A stretch of 64,000 nucleotides of DNA from Neolewinella antarctica (GCF_011927835.1 NZ_JAATJH010000002.1:496001-560000), one strand, 5' to 3'. Counted from the first letter of the stretch, positions 1 to 9,564 are shown. Numbers and translations are program-made. Notes: a model not told the origin generated them from the letters alone.

Positions 1-1
1 T

Positions 2-1120
2 GAATTTACCTTTGAGCTCGAAAGCCTGATGGGTTATACGGGGACGATTAACTACGCAGCCCAGGACCTTCCCACGGGCGCAAACGTCACCTTTTCCCCA
101 GCGTCAACCACCCTGGCCGCGAACGGGGTGACTACGGTTGCGATTATCGTGGATGGTCTTAGCTCCCTGGCCGCAAATAATTACCCCTTCACCGTAAGGA
201 CGAACGACGGTAATGCGCAAAAGACCGCGAATTTCGTTCTGGAAGTTCTTCCCGCGCTGGAACCACCCACGTTGCTAACGCCGGTCGCTAATGGCTTCAT
301 CGCGCCTGGTGCCGCGACTTTTGATTGGTCGGATGTGTCGAACATCGGTGATGCGGATGGCTATTCTTTTAACTTGTATCGCGATGCGGCGGGTACGCAG
401 CGGGTGATCAACCCCGTGTTTACCGGTAGAAGCCGCGTCAATTTCGGCTCGAATCTGGATAGATTTTTGACGGAAGATGAAGTATACTGGTGGTCGGTTA
501 CCGCAAGAAATACGGAGTGCGATCCGACACAGACGGCGGCGGCCAGCCTGATCAGGTTTGTGTTCGCGGAGGAGGCCCTCCCGGTGGAATGGCTGAGCTT
601 CGAGGCCCGGCCTACCGTTAAAACCGCTGAGTTAACTTGGTCCGTCCGCCAGGATGATGCACACGAGCATTTTGTCATTGAGCGTTCCGATAACCCGCAA
701 GCGGGCTGGTTGGACGTTGGTAAGGTGGTACGTCAGGGGTTGGCTGGCGACGCCAATTATGCCTTTACGGACCGGGCCGTGGCCGCCGACGCTACCTACT
801 TTTACCGTCTTTGTCAGGTCGATACGGATGGCGACTTCAGCCATTCCCAGATTGAAACGGTCGCGTTCGCCGCCGGTTTGCGTCGCATTACGCTGTACCC
901 CAATCCAGTCACGCAGCGTTTGTTTATTGGCGCGGTCGCGGGTGCCGGGGAGGTCCTGGAATACCAATTGATTACGAGCCTCGGCCGGGTTGTCCGCAGC
1001 GGAATACTTGGCGAGCAGCGCAGTGAGGTTAACGTCGCGGACCTGCCGAGCGCCGTTTATCAGGTGGTGGTTACGAATGGAACGGACTTCCGGGAGACAT
1101 ACCGCGTCGTGAAGCGCTAG
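2..1120 (+). CDS. C-terminal part of a T9SS-secreted protein (5' end outside window)
   Basis: The frame is already open at the window edge, so this is the 3' part of a larger gene; the first ATG inside (29) is not a credible start. The visible part has Ig/fibronectin-like beta-rich sequence (roughly codons 10-190), a second beta-sandwich stretch starting near PVEWLSFEA, and a C-terminal T9SS type A sorting domain (LYPNPVTQ near residue 290, ending in YRVVKR). The protein should cross the outer membrane by type IX secretion and be released or anchored at the cell surface. The catalytic or binding domain is missing, so function cannot be assigned; secreted proteases often have this tail, but that is only a guess. 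Confidence 0.85.
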   Translation, partial: EFTFELESLMGYTGTINYAAQDLPTGANVTFSPASTTLAANGVTTVAIIVDGLSSLAANNYPFTVRTNDGNAQKTANFVLEVLPALEPPTLLTPVANGFIAPGAATFDWSDVSNIGDADGYSFNLYRDAAGTQRVINPVFTGRSRVNFGSNLDRFLTEDEVYWWSVTARNTECDPTQTAAASLIRFVFAEEALPVEWLSFEARPTVKTAELTWSVRQDDAHEHFVIERSDNPQAGWLDVGKVVRQGLAGDANYAFTDRAVAADATYFYRLCQVDTDGDFSHSQIETVAFAAGLRRITLYPNPVTQRLFIGAVAGAGEVLEYQLITSLGRVVRSGILGEQRSEVNVADLPSAVYQVVVTNGTDFRETYRVVKR

Positions 1121-1173
1121 TCAATAGTTGCCGCGTGATCCGAAGCAACTCGGCTCTTCTCCCCAAGTCCTTT

Positions 1174-1189
1174 GCACCCGCGACCGCGC
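1174..1189 (+). repeat. Dispersed 16-bp motif, exact copy
   Basis: Exact GCACCCGCGACCGCGC in the gap between two convergent genes, just before their shared terminator hairpin. Core CGCG-N2-CGCG dyad with an asymmetric GCACC end. Confidence 0.85.
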
Positions 1190-1211
1190 ACTACTCGTTT
1201 CCTGAGATTAA

Positions 1212-1245
1212 CGAGGCTTGCTCCACCACGGTGAAGCAAGCCTCG
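1212..1245. terminator. Bidirectional hairpin terminator
   Basis: An 11-bp perfect inverted repeat, CGAGGCTTGCT (1212-1222) and AGCAAGCCTCG (1235-1245), with further pairing inside the loop, lies between two convergent genes. The flanking T/A runs are short, so it is a strong stem but not a classical U-run terminator in either direction. Confidence 0.7.
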
Positions 1246-1278
1246 CTTATTAAAGTTGCCGCAAAGGACAGGCTGGCT

Positions 1279-2844
1279 CTAGACTTTGGCGGTTACTTCC
1301 GTGCTCTTCAAAAATTTGCGTCGGATAACTTGCTGCACCGTGACGCCATCGATTTTGGCTTCTAACCAACTCGGGATGTCCAGTAATGTAAACGGTCGCT
1401 TCTCAAAGGGCTTTTGCTTCACGCCGTCTAACTTTTCCTTCAGTTTGATGAATTCACCCTTGAGTTGCTCCTCCCGAATGCGGGGGATGCGGCGGAGGAA
1501 ACGGAAGATGAGTTGCTGAGTTTCCTGCAAGTGCTCAACTTTGGCGAGGTAGCGGTAAACGGACTTTACCTGGTATTCGACCAGTTGTACGTTGCCCATC
1601 TCGAAGTGGCAGATCAAACTGAGGATGCGGGCGTAGGCCTGGATGTCCGACCGGTAATTGGGGCTGCGCTGGTTGATGATCTCGTTGAGGTAATCAATCG
1701 CCGAGTCGTTGTCACCGCTGCCGAAGTAGAGGCAGGCGATGCGGTAGTGGAAGATCATTTTGCGGTGCTCGTCCCAGTTGTACCGGTCGTCCTTGATGAC
1801 CTCCATGATCTGGGGGACGAGGCCGAGCCCCTCCTTGAACGTGCCCTCCATGTAGTGCTTCCGGATCTGGTGGTCGAACTGGTAGAGATGATAAAGGCCC
1901 TGCACGTTGACGTTGTTGGTCAGGTCGAACTGGTGGGGGAACAGGTCCAGCTGTTGCAGTTCATCAACGAAGCGCTGGTACTGCCACATGTTAAACAGCG
2001 TAGCCAAGTTGTTGTGGATGCCCTTCAAGTACAGCGCCGCGTTGACCTCGATCATCTGCGGCCGGTTCCGAAAAAGCTCCACCCAGCGCTGGGTGTACCG
2101 GTAGGAGAGGGGTGTCTCGTGGCACATCAGGTGCATCCACGCGAAGGACTGGCAGCAGTAGACTTTGCCCCAGAAGTCGAGATTTTTGTACTTCGTATCC
2201 GGTTTCTGGCTGCTGAAGAACGACTTGACCATCACGAAGTCCTGCTCGTTGCTGACCAGGCCGACTTTCAGGTAGAGACCGTACAGCTTCAGGGCGAGAT
2301 TACTCCAGGTGTTCGTGGCCGTAATGTGCCGGGTTAGTTTGGTGCACGTCTTGCTCAGTTCTTCGGCCCGGCCCTGAATACTACGCGTGATGTACTGACC
2401 CTCGATGAGCTTCTCGAACTGGGCGATTTCGAGGGCGGTGGTGTGTACTTCGATCTCCAGGGCCCGCTTTTTCGCCTTATCGAGTACGTCCAACGACTGG
2501 CGGTAAAGACCCTTGTTGTAGAGAATGCGCGCGTAATCGAGGTTTTCCCGCAGGGTTATTTCGTCGTCTTTGTTTCGGTTCAGTAGTCTGAGCGAGGTAA
2601 GCAACTGTTTGTACAGATGAGCTTTTAGGTTAGATAGCTGGCTTTTTTTGATGCCCTTGATTCGTTTGAGCAGGTATTCCTCGTCGTATTCTCCCGTCCG
2701 CTCCATGATGTCGAACAGTTGGAGAAAGAGAATTTCGGCGTCGGCCGCCTGGTTGCGTTTGACGAAAAGGCGGAAGTGTCTTTTTTCCGCCCGGTTCAAG
2801 GAAGCGATTAGCTTAAGGAGATCATCGGTTTTCTGCTTCGGCAT
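1279..2844 (-). CDS. Conserved hypothetical helical-repeat (TPR-like) protein
   Basis: A 521-residue, strongly alpha-helical protein without a signal peptide or membrane segment. The N-terminus (KTDDLLKLIASLNRAEKRHFRLF) is basic. The remainder reads as successive paired helices with TPR-like spacing, for example ILYNKGLYRQSLDVLDKAKKRALE near residue 110 and ACLYFGSGDNDSAIDYLNEII near residue 385. I recognise it only as a type of cytoplasmic protein found in Bacteroidota, probably a protein-interaction scaffold. It has no enzymatic motif. The gene is monocistronic, convergent with the upstream T9SS gene and divergent from leuA. Confidence 0.75.
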   Translation of the reverse strand: MPKQKTDDLLKLIASLNRAEKRHFRLFVKRNQAADAEILFLQLFDIMERTGEYDEEYLLKRIKGIKKSQLSNLKAHLYKQLLTSLRLLNRNKDDEITLRENLDYARILYNKGLYRQSLDVLDKAKKRALEIEVHTTALEIAQFEKLIEGQYITRSIQGRAEELSKTCTKLTRHITATNTWSNLALKLYGLYLKVGLVSNEQDFVMVKSFFSSQKPDTKYKNLDFWGKVYCCQSFAWMHLMCHETPLSYRYTQRWVELFRNRPQMIEVNAALYLKGIHNNLATLFNMWQYQRFVDELQQLDLFPHQFDLTNNVNVQGLYHLYQFDHQIRKHYMEGTFKEGLGLVPQIMEVIKDDRYNWDEHRKMIFHYRIACLYFGSGDNDSAIDYLNEIINQRSPNYRSDIQAYARILSLICHFEMGNVQLVEYQVKSVYRYLAKVEHLQETQQLIFRFLRRIPRIREEQLKGEFIKLKEKLDGVKQKPFEKRPFTLLDIPSWLEAKIDGVTVQQVIRRKFLKSTEVTAKV

Positions 2845-3075
2845 GGGGTAAACTTTGTGCTTAAGGGGCTGTATATCAAAATAGTACCGATCTAATCGCT
2901 GGGCGCAACCGTGCTCGTTAATCCGTCGGGGGGTAAAGCGGACCTACTCGGTAAGGGGGAATACCTTAAATTTATCCCTCCCTGACCAATTCCACCACGA
3001 GGCGTGCTCCCAAGCGCGCCACTTTGTGTGTAGCAACAAAGATAGCTACGCCTAATTTCATAAGGATGCCTTAGT

Positions 3076-4230
3076 ATGAATACCAACCAAATTCAGATTT
3101 TCGACACCACCCTGCGCGACGGCGAGCAGGTACCCGGCTGCAAACTCGACACGCAGCAAAAACTCGTCATCGCCCGCCAGCTCGAACTCCTCGGCGTGGA
3201 CGTAATCGAAGCGGGATTCCCCGTCTCCAGCCCGGGTGATTTTCACTCCGTCCAGGAGATTGGCCGCACCGTCGTCGAGCCCGTGGTCTGCGCCCTGAGC
3301 CGCGCCGTGATGAACGACATCGAAACGGCCGCCGCCTCCCTCAAAACCGCCCGCCGTCCCCGCATTCACACCGGCATCGGGACCAGCGACAGCCACATTC
3401 AGTACAAGCTTCGTACGACGCCGGATAAGATCATCGAGCGTGCCGTAGCCGCCGTCAAGTACGCGAAAAGCTTCGTGGAAGACGTAGAGTTTTACGCCGA
3501 GGATGCCGGACGGACGGGCAACGAGTTCCTGGCCCGCGTCATCCAGGCCGTCGTCGACGCCGGTGCCACCGTGCTCAACATTCCCGACACGACCGGTTAC
3601 TGCCTGCCCCAGGAATACATGGAAAAGATTGCCTTTTTGCGCGATAACGTCAACGGCATTCACAAGTGTACCATCAGTACCCACTGCCACAATGACCTCG
3701 GGTTGGCCACGGCTAACTCCATCGCCGGTGCCCAGGGCGGTGCCCGCCAGATCGAATGCACCATTAACGGCATCGGCGAGCGCGCGGGCAACACGAGCCT
3801 GGAAGAAGTGGTGATGATCATGCGCCAGCACGAAAGCCTGGGCATGTACACCAATATTAATTCCAAGTTGCTGCTCGAAACGAGCCACTTGGTCAGCGAA
3901 AGCATGGGCATGGTCGTCCAGCCCAACAAGGCCATCGTGGGCGACAACGCCTTCGCCCATTCCTCCGGCATTCACCAGGACGGCGTCATCAAACGCCGCG
4001 ATACCTACGAAATCATCGACCCGGCGGAAGTCGGCGTCGACGAATCGAAGATCGTCCTCACCGCCCGCTCCGGCCGCGCCGCGCTGGCTTACCGGCTCAA
4101 AAACTTGGGCCACGACGTCACCAAGGTCCAACTCGACGAGCTGTATAAGCACTTCGTCGTGGTTGCCGACCGGCAGAAAGAGGTAGGTGATAATGACCTG
4201 GAAGAGTTGATGGGTTCGGTGGCCGTTTGA
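3076..4230 (+). CDS. leuA: 2-isopropylmalate synthase
   Basis: First committed step of leucine synthesis: acetyl-CoA plus 2-oxoisovalerate to 2-isopropylmalate. The DRE-TIM signature DTTLRDGEQ is at residues 10-18, and the metal-binding HCHND lies near residue 204, followed by NGIGERAGN. At 384 residues it is much shorter than the roughly 520-residue enterobacterial enzyme: it ends soon after the catalytic and subdomain region and lacks the C-terminal LeuA leucine-binding regulatory domain. Feedback inhibition through that domain is therefore not expected. A homocitrate-synthase-like specificity cannot be fully excluded, but the nearby leuCDB genes favour leuA. AAGGATG lies 9 bases before the ATG. 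Confidence 0.9.
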   Translation: MNTNQIQIFDTTLRDGEQVPGCKLDTQQKLVIARQLELLGVDVIEAGFPVSSPGDFHSVQEIGRTVVEPVVCALSRAVMNDIETAAASLKTARRPRIHTGIGTSDSHIQYKLRTTPDKIIERAVAAVKYAKSFVEDVEFYAEDAGRTGNEFLARVIQAVVDAGATVLNIPDTTGYCLPQEYMEKIAFLRDNVNGIHKCTISTHCHNDLGLATANSIAGAQGGARQIECTINGIGERAGNTSLEEVVMIMRQHESLGMYTNINSKLLLETSHLVSESMGMVVQPNKAIVGDNAFAHSSGIHQDGVIKRRDTYEIIDPAEVGVDESKIVLTARSGRAALAYRLKNLGHDVTKVQLDELYKHFVVVADRQKEVGDNDLEELMGSVAV

Positions 4231-4333
4231 TTTGACGATCCGGTAAATTTTTGCGGGTGCGCGCTGGTCGACGCTACACCTTCCTTCGTCGAAGGAGTGG
4301 GATTTTTACGGTATTCGACCGTAAATTAGAAGG

Positions 4334-5662
4334 ATGAAACACACGTCCTTACTCAGTCTTATACTCCTTAGCCTCGTTACGTCCAATCTTTCCGCTCAGA
4401 AATTCGACCGATCCGCGCTCGATGGCTTTCTGGATACCCTCGCCGCGCACGACCAGGCGATGGGCGTTGTTTCCTTTTTTCAGGGTGACGAAGAAGTGTA
4501 CCGCTACGCCATTGGCTATGCTGACCCTACACAAACCCGCCTGACCACGTCCGACGACGTATTTCGCGTCGCTTCCATCACCAAGACGTTCACTACCGTC
4601 ATCATTCACCGCCTCGTCGAAGCCGGTGAGTTGAGCCTGTCCGACAAACTCGCGAAGTATTATCCCGGCCTTCCGGGCGCGGACACCATCACGCTCGACC
4701 AAATGCTGCGGCACCAAAGCGGTCTCCACAACTACACAGAGGATGCGGACATCATGGACTGGATCGGTACCGACCAAACCCCGGAGCAACTCATCGCCCG
4801 GATTAAAGCCCAGCCGCTAAACTTTGAACCCGGGACGGACGCCGCTTACTCCAACTCTAATTTCTTGCTACTGGGTTACATCGCCACTACCGTCAGTGGA
4901 AAAGATTACCGGCAGCTGCTCCGCGACCACGTGCTGGAACCGGCGGGATTGAAAAATACCTACGTAGGCGGATCGATCGACGCGGAGCGTGGGGAGGTCG
5001 TTTCCTTCGAATGGCTCGACGACGGGTGGGTGGCCGTCCCCGAATGGAGCATCCCGAACGCCGGCGCGGCCGGTGCCATCAGCTCCACGGCGGCCGACCT
5101 GAATACGTTCTACCGCAAACTGCTGCGGGGTGAGCTACTCCCGGCGGCGACCGTCGCGGAAATGATGGAGTTTAAAAACGAACTCGGTCAGGGGCTGCTC
5201 ACCTTCCCTTTTTACGATAAAGTCGCTTATGGCCACAACGGAGGCATTGAGGGCTTTGAGACGCTGGCGGCGCATTTTCCGAACGACGACGTAACGTTTA
5301 CGTTCCTCAGCAACGGTGTCAACCTGCCGAATAACGACGTGATGATCGGGCTCCTTTCCCTCTATTTCGGCAAGCCCTACGAGATGCCGGACTTTAGTCC
5401 CGTGGCGGATCTGCCCCGGGCAGCTACTCAAGTTTACGTCGGGACTTACGGCGCCGATACTTTCCCAATGGACATCAAGGTATTTCAGGAAGACGGTAGG
5501 CTGAAAGCTCAGGCATCCGGCCAGGGTTCCTTCCCCCTGACGACCGCCGGGGGACACGTATTTCGTAACCAAGCGGCCGGCATCGAGCTGCTGTTTGACC
5601 CGGTGGTGGGGACGCTGCTACTGCGCCAGGCTGGGCAAGAGTTCATGCTCAAGCGGGAGTAA
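4334..5662 (+). CDS. Exported serine hydrolase, beta-lactamase class C / PBP4-like fold
   Basis: A 442-residue protein with an N-terminal signal peptide ending near NLSAQ. All three motifs of the serine beta-lactamase/transpeptidase fold are present: S81-I-T-K84 (nucleophile and general base), Y172-S-N174, and H301-N-G in place of KTG. The HxG form is usual in the class C / esterase EstB / D-aminopeptidase branch, so this is more likely a periplasmic peptidase or esterase than an antibiotic-resistance enzyme. A beta-rich C-terminal domain of about 100 residues follows. It sits 103 bp after leuA on the same strand but shows no metabolic link to it. Confidence 0.85.
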   Translation: MKHTSLLSLILLSLVTSNLSAQKFDRSALDGFLDTLAAHDQAMGVVSFFQGDEEVYRYAIGYADPTQTRLTTSDDVFRVASITKTFTTVIIHRLVEAGELSLSDKLAKYYPGLPGADTITLDQMLRHQSGLHNYTEDADIMDWIGTDQTPEQLIARIKAQPLNFEPGTDAAYSNSNFLLLGYIATTVSGKDYRQLLRDHVLEPAGLKNTYVGGSIDAERGEVVSFEWLDDGWVAVPEWSIPNAGAAGAISSTAADLNTFYRKLLRGELLPAATVAEMMEFKNELGQGLLTFPFYDKVAYGHNGGIEGFETLAAHFPNDDVTFTFLSNGVNLPNNDVMIGLLSLYFGKPYEMPDFSPVADLPRAATQVYVGTYGADTFPMDIKVFQEDGRLKAQASGQGSFPLTTAGGHVFRNQAAGIELLFDPVVGTLLLRQAGQEFMLKRE

Positions 5663-5700
5663 ATACCAAAAACTTCAGCTTCTCGGTACACTTCACTATT

Positions 5701-5716
5701 GCACCCGCGACCGCGC
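5701..5716 (+). repeat. Dispersed 16-bp motif, exact copy
   Basis: Exact GCACCCGCGACCGCGC in the 71-bp gap between two convergent genes. No other hairpin is visible in that gap. Confidence 0.85.
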
Positions 5717-5733
5717 AAAAAGTAGTCTCGGGT

Positions 5734-6588
5734 TTAACGGTAAATCTTGTTCAACAGCGCCGCCGCCCGGTAACCCGCCGCCGCTAGCCGGTCTTCGACG
5801 ATGGGCAGAAATTCGTGCTGGTAGTCCCAGGAAAAGTCGGGCAGGCCCGTCTCCCGGTCGGTGCGGTCGTAAAGGCTATTGTAGATGCGCTCGCGGAGCA
5901 CGACCGATTCGGTGATCCATTCTTCGAGGCCGGCGTTCTCCCACGCCGCTTTACGCGCACGGGTGTGCATGCTGGCGAAGTTGGCAAATTCAGTGTAGCT
6001 CAGGCGCTCCTGTTCGATGATGCCGGAGTCCCAGACGGAGTGGAGGTTTTTGCGGTCGCCGTAGTAAAGCACCGTGATCTTGTTGCCGCCCGAGTCGCGG
6101 TTCTTGCCGACGTGCATCGGTTGGTGGACGTCGCCGATGAAGTGGATCAAAAAGGCCAGGGCGGTGGCGTCGAGGGAGCCGGCGAGTGGTTCCAATTTAT
6201 TTTTGCGCATCAGGGCCGTCATCTGTTCCCGGGCGTCCGTCTTACCTTCCAGGATACCGACCATCAGCTCGATGCCTTCGCGCACGTCGTCTACTTCTCC
6301 GTTGGCGCGGTTTTCTTGGTCGACATCCACCACCGTCTGGTCGGGCTGGATGGTCATGTAGTGCCACGATTTAGCGAAATCCCAGCCTTTCTCGGCCTTG
6401 ATGTAGTCCGGCCAGGTGCTGACCTGGGCGAGGTAGTTATCACCGAGGGCGGCGTCGACGCGGGCGCGAGCGTTGGGGTTTAGGTTATCGTAGCAAATTT
6501 GGGCGACGATGCGGTGACCGTTTGCCCCCCAGGCGGAGAGTAACTGGGGAAGGAGGACCAGGAGGAACACGGTAAGTCTTGCAGTCAT
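5734..6588 (-). CDS. S1/P1-type zinc nuclease, secreted
   Basis: A 284-residue protein of the S1/P1 nuclease family, which cleaves single-stranded DNA and RNA and removes 3'-phosphates using three zinc ions. Signal peptidase cleavage after A19 would make W20 the first mature residue, and the N-terminal Trp is a zinc ligand in this family. WGxxGH follows at 20-25. The central motif HFIGDVHQPMH and the following GGN supply further zinc ligands. Length fits the family (about 270 residues mature). A likely role is extracellular or periplasmic nucleic-acid scavenging. A TATCTTTG promoter element ends 5 bases before the ATG, suggesting a leaderless or very short-leader mRNA. Confidence 0.9.
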   Translation of the reverse strand: MTARLTVFLLVLLPQLLSAWGANGHRIVAQICYDNLNPNARARVDAALGDNYLAQVSTWPDYIKAEKGWDFAKSWHYMTIQPDQTVVDVDQENRANGEVDDVREGIELMVGILEGKTDAREQMTALMRKNKLEPLAGSLDATALAFLIHFIGDVHQPMHVGKNRDSGGNKITVLYYGDRKNLHSVWDSGIIEQERLSYTEFANFASMHTRARKAAWENAGLEEWITESVVLRERIYNSLYDRTDRETGLPDFSWDYQHEFLPIVEDRLAAAGYRAAALLNKIYR

Positions 6589-6592
6589 GTGG

Positions 6593-6600
6593 CAAAGATA
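6593..6600 (-). promoter_or_regulatory. -7 promoter element of the S1/P1 nuclease gene
   Basis: TATCTTTG on the minus strand matches the Bacteroidota -7 consensus TAnnTTTG. Only four bases separate it from the start codon, so transcription should begin at or next to the ATG. Confidence 0.5.
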
Positions 6601-6780
6601 TGGCGCCCCGACAAAGTACGGGACTAGCTCACGCGTTCCCGACTCAGTCGGGACGGGTGCCGGGTAAAGGACTATAGAAGCAAGGGTTTTGACGACTCTC
6701 GTACAAGATGTTACAAACAGCCAGATTTTGTGTTTTCCGTGCTTTTGTGGCCCAAGCTCTTTGCTTCACGCATTTTCGTT

Positions 6781-6796
6781 GCACCCGCGACCGCGC
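6781..6796 (+). repeat. Dispersed 16-bp motif, exact copy
   Basis: Exact GCACCCGCGACCGCGC in the divergent gap, 30 bp upstream of the -33 element of the leuC promoter. Confidence 0.85.
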
Positions 6797-6826
6797 CCTA
6801 CATTTCGTAATTTATTACTAACCCGG

Positions 6827-6858
6827 TTGAATAACTCTCGCCCGGCGAACTAACTTTG
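6827..6858 (+). promoter_or_regulatory. Promoter of the leuC operon
   Basis: TTG at 6827-6829 and TAACTTTG at 6851-6858 are separated by 21 bases, a good match to the Bacteroidota TTG / TAnnTTTG promoter. The predicted transcript start near 6865 leaves a leader of about 65 bases before the ATG at 6930. Confidence 0.65.
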
Positions 6859-6929
6859 TCAGAACAACCTTGCCCCGGATCGGGGGTTAACTTGTGACTC
6901 GCTTCCGATCATCCGCAAATAAAAAATCC

Positions 6930-8324
6930 ATGGCCAAAACGCTCTTTGACAAAGTTTGGGACGCGCACGTCGTCTCCGAAGTCCCCGGCGGCAACCAAGT
7001 TCTCTACATCGACCGCCACCTCATTCACGAAGTCACGAGTCCGCAGGCTTTCGACGGGTTACGGCAGCGTAATCTTCCACTACTACACAAAGAGCGAATC
7101 GTAGCCACGGCGGACCACAACGTGCCGACCAAGAACCAGGACCAACCCATTAAGGAGCCACTGAGCCGCAAGCAAGTACAGATGCTGACGGAGAACTGCG
7201 CCGAGTTTGGCGTAGAATTGTACGGCCTCGGCCACCCTTACCAGGGAATCGTGCACGTCATCGGCCCGGAACTGGGTATTACCCGGCCCGGCATCACAAT
7301 GGTCTGTGGGGATAGCCACACGAGCACCCACGGAGCCTTTGGCGCGGTCGCCTTCGGCATCGGGACTAGCCAGGTGGAGCAGGTCATGGCGACGCAGTGC
7401 TTGCTGCTAAACAAACCGAAAACCATGCGCATCAACGTCGACGGCGAACTGGCGAACGGCGTGACGGCGAAGGACATCATTCTGTACGTCATCAGCACGC
7501 TCGGCACTGGCGGCGGCACGGGCTACTTCGTGGAGTACGCCGGCTCGGCCATCCGTGCCCTGAGCATGGAAGGGCGGATGACAATCTGTAACATGAGCAT
7601 CGAGATGGGTGCCCGTGGCGGCCTCATCGCACCCGATCAGACGACTTTTGATTACATGGAAGGGCGTGAATTCGCCCCGCAGGGAGCGGACTGGGATGCG
7701 GCCCTAGCTTACTGGAAAACCCTGCCGACGGAAGCCGGCGCGACGTTCGACGGCGAATACCACTTCAAGGCCGCAGACATTACGCCGATGGTCACGTATG
7801 GGACGAACCCGGGCATGGGCATGGGCATCAAAGAAGCCATCCCCGAGCACAGCACGATCCATGGTGACGCCGGCCTGGCCAAGGCGATGAACTATATGGG
7901 CCTGCAAAAGGGCATCAAGCTGGAAGGTATGCCGATCGACTACGTATTTATCGGCTCCTGCACCAACAGCCGGATTGAAGACTTGCGTGCGGTTTCCCGC
8001 TTGGTGAAGGGAAAAAAGATTGCGGCGACCGTAAATGGTATCGTCGTTCCCGGTTCGCAGCAAGTGACGAAGCAAGCCGTTGCGGAAGGGCTGGACGTTA
8101 TTCTGCGGGAGGCCGGGTTTGATTTTCGCGACGCTGGTTGTTCGGCGTGTCTGGGCATGAACGAAGACAAGGTGCCCGCTGGTAAATACTGCGTGTCTAC
8201 CTCCAACCGGAACTTTGAAGGCCGCCAGGGGCCGGGGGCGCGGACGATTCTGGCTTCGCCGCTGACGGCTGCTGCGGCGGCTTTGACGGGGCGGGTTACT
8301 GACGTGCGGGAGATGATGATTTAA
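6930..8324 (+). CDS. leuC: 3-isopropylmalate dehydratase large subunit
   Basis: Iron-sulfur isomerase that, with LeuD, converts 2- to 3-isopropylmalate. The [4Fe-4S] ligands are C344 (GSCTNSR), C404 and C407 (CSACLG), matching the spacing of the E. coli enzyme. I chose the ATG at 6930 ([15 protein letters not shown]), which gives 464 residues, close to the usual 466; the in-frame GTG at 6894 would add a 12-residue tail not seen in the family. It is the first gene of an operon continuing through a four-helix-bundle gene, leuD, a toxin-antitoxin pair and leuB. Confidence 0.95.
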   Translation: MAKTLFDKVWDAHVVSEVPGGNQVLYIDRHLIHEVTSPQAFDGLRQRNLPLLHKERIVATADHNVPTKNQDQPIKEPLSRKQVQMLTENCAEFGVELYGLGHPYQGIVHVIGPELGITRPGITMVCGDSHTSTHGAFGAVAFGIGTSQVEQVMATQCLLLNKPKTMRINVDGELANGVTAKDIILYVISTLGTGGGTGYFVEYAGSAIRALSMEGRMTICNMSIEMGARGGLIAPDQTTFDYMEGREFAPQGADWDAALAYWKTLPTEAGATFDGEYHFKAADITPMVTYGTNPGMGMGIKEAIPEHSTIHGDAGLAKAMNYMGLQKGIKLEGMPIDYVFIGSCTNSRIEDLRAVSRLVKGKKIAATVNGIVVPGSQQVTKQAVAEGLDVILREAGFDFRDAGCSACLGMNEDKVPAGKYCVSTSNRNFEGRQGPGARTILASPLTAAAAALTGRVTDVREMMI

Positions 8325-8357
8325 AATTTTTGATTTAGTATTTAATATTTTTAATTT

Positions 8358-8402
8358 GCCCGCATGACCGCCCGCATGACTGCCCGCATGACCGCCCGCA
8401 TA
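8358..8402 (+). repeat. 12-bp tandem repeat, 3.75 copies
   Basis: Unit GCCCGCATGACC at 8358, 8370 (one change), 8382 and a partial unit at 8394. It lies between leuC and the four-helix-bundle gene, just upstream of that gene's start codon. Confidence 0.85.
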
Positions 8403-8415
8403 ATTCAAAGAGTAC

Positions 8416-8799
8416 ATGAACGCTAATGAACTTGAAGAAAGGTTGCTCCAATTTGGCGTTCGATGTACGTATTTATGTAGAGAGCTGCATAAGTTGAATT
8501 ATTTTGATTCTAAGCACGTAGCCGGTCAGTTGTTGCGCGCTAGTACCCATGCTGGTTTTCATTACCCAGAAGCCAGGGCGGCGGAATCAAATAGAGATTT
8601 TGTTCATAAAATAAAGGTGTTGTTGAAAGAGCTAAGGGAATCAAAAGCGGAACTACAGTATGTTCGTTATATGAACTATTTTCCTGATCAAAAGACCGAT
8701 CCGCTGCTGGATGAAGCGAATCAACTCGTAGCAATATTTACGGCAACGGTAAAGAAACTGGCGGTAAATAAGTTGGATAAAGCAAAGCGACTCAAATAG
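8416..8799 (+). CDS. Four-helix-bundle protein, 23S rRNA intervening-sequence (IVP) family
   Basis: A 127-residue all-helical protein. The pattern LCRELHKLNYFDSKHVAGQLLRASTHAGFHYPEARAAES, followed by a long charged helix (DFVHKIKVLLKELRESKAELQY), is typical of the S23/IVP four-helix-bundle family. Members occur inside rRNA intervening sequences, as Avd accessory proteins of diversity-generating retroelements, and as orphan genes in Bacteroidota; the function of orphans is unknown. No reverse transcriptase or rRNA is nearby. It sits between leuC and leuD on the same strand and is visibly more AT-rich than its neighbours, which points to insertion into the operon. Confidence 0.8.
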   Translation: MNANELEERLLQFGVRCTYLCRELHKLNYFDSKHVAGQLLRASTHAGFHYPEARAAESNRDFVHKIKVLLKELRESKAELQYVRYMNYFPDQKTDPLLDEANQLVAIFTATVKKLAVNKLDKAKRLK

Positions 8800-8869
8800 G
8801 ATCTATGAATCTTTAGTAGCGCGTACAAATATTCAATACTCAATCACCAATCGAAAATATTAAATCATC

Positions 8870-9472
8870 ATGACCCCCTTCATAAAACTAACTTCCTCCG
8901 CCGTCCCCTTACCCATTGAGGACGTCGACACCGACCAAATCATCCCCGCCCGCTTTCTCAAAGCTATTACCCGTGAAGGGTTCGGGGAAAACCTGTTCCG
9001 GGACTGGCGTTACGGTAAAGACGGCACCCCCAAGGTGGACTTTGTCCTCAATAACCCTATGTACTCCGGTCAAATACTAGTAGCCGGGGCCAACTTCGGT
9101 TGCGGCTCCAGCCGGGAGCACGCCGCCTGGGCCATCGGTGACCATGGCTTTCGAGTTGTTGTGTCCAGCTACTTTGCGGATATCTTTCGGGGGAACGCCT
9201 TGAATAACGGTATCCTGCCGCTGGTCGTTTTGCCAGAAGTGCTGCACGAGATATTCGAAACCATCGAAAAAAATCCTACCGCCCGGTTCACGGTTGATTT
9301 GGAGCAGGAACAGTTGACCAATGAGACAACAGGCACGGTGACGGCCTTTGAGATCGACCCCTATAAAAAAACCTGCTTACTCAATGGTTATGATGATATC
9401 GACTACCTACTGAGTCAGCGGGAGAAGATCGATGCTTTTGAAGCGGCGCGGGTGGACTACAGTTTGTTGTGA
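8870..9472 (+). CDS. leuD: 3-isopropylmalate dehydratase small subunit
   Basis: A 200-residue aconitase-swivel domain that completes the LeuCD isomerase. Recognisable from [17 protein letters not shown] (residues 14-30), the [11 protein letters not shown] loop near residue 80, and the C-terminal [18 protein letters not shown]. Length is standard for LeuD. It lies 70 bp after the four-helix-bundle gene and 92 bp before the antitoxin gene, so the leu order is kept despite the insertions. Confidence 0.95.
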   Translation: MTPFIKLTSSAVPLPIEDVDTDQIIPARFLKAITREGFGENLFRDWRYGKDGTPKVDFVLNNPMYSGQILVAGANFGCGSSREHAAWAIGDHGFRVVVSSYFADIFRGNALNNGILPLVVLPEVLHEIFETIEKNPTARFTVDLEQEQLTNETTGTVTAFEIDPYKKTCLLNGYDDIDYLLSQREKIDAFEAARVDYSLL

Positions 9473-9490
9473 TGTTGACCTAAATTGAAA

Positions 9491-9547
9491 AGAACCTGGT
9501 ATGGACACTGCATACCCATACAACTAGCCTAGGTTGGCCTGCGTTCT
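9491..9547 (+). promoter_or_regulatory. Candidate operator ahead of the toxin-antitoxin pair
   Basis: Nested dyads lie in the gap before the antitoxin gene: GGTATG (9498-9503) with CATACC (9511-9516), and AGAAC (9491-9495) with GTTCT (9543-9547). Antitoxins of this kind usually repress their own promoter, so this is a plausible operator, but no binding site is known from the sequence. Confidence 0.3.
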
Positions 9548-9564
9548 TTGCAAAATATCTATCC

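Larger units (their letters stand above)
6589..6929. other. Intergenic region upstream of leuC
   Basis: A 341-bp divergent gap holding the nuclease promoter, one exact 16-bp dispersed motif and the leuC promoter. I see no T-box, leader peptide rich in Leu codons, or riboswitch-like structure, so leucine control of this operon is not explained by the sequence. Confidence 0.6.

Noticed and set aside
1135-1365. Short plus-strand frame after the first T9SS gene
   Set aside because: It runs through the terminator hairpin and into the opposite gene; not a gene.
1465-2337. Open frame of 290 codons on the plus strand opposite the helical-repeat gene
   Set aside because: Composition (Val/Asp/Glu runs) is that of an antisense shadow; no signals or motifs.
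3058-4152. Long open frame (364 codons) on the minus strand opposite leuA
   Set aside because: Gly/Asp/Val-rich mirror of a GC-rich gene; no domain, and leuA on the other strand is certain.
4334-5662. Beta-lactamase conferring antibiotic resistance
   Set aside because: HNG replaces the KTG triad, and the layout fits class C-fold peptidases/esterases; no resistance context.
8416-8799. Avd accessory protein of a diversity-generating retroelement
   Set aside because: Same fold family, but there is no reverse transcriptase, template repeat or variable repeat in the window.
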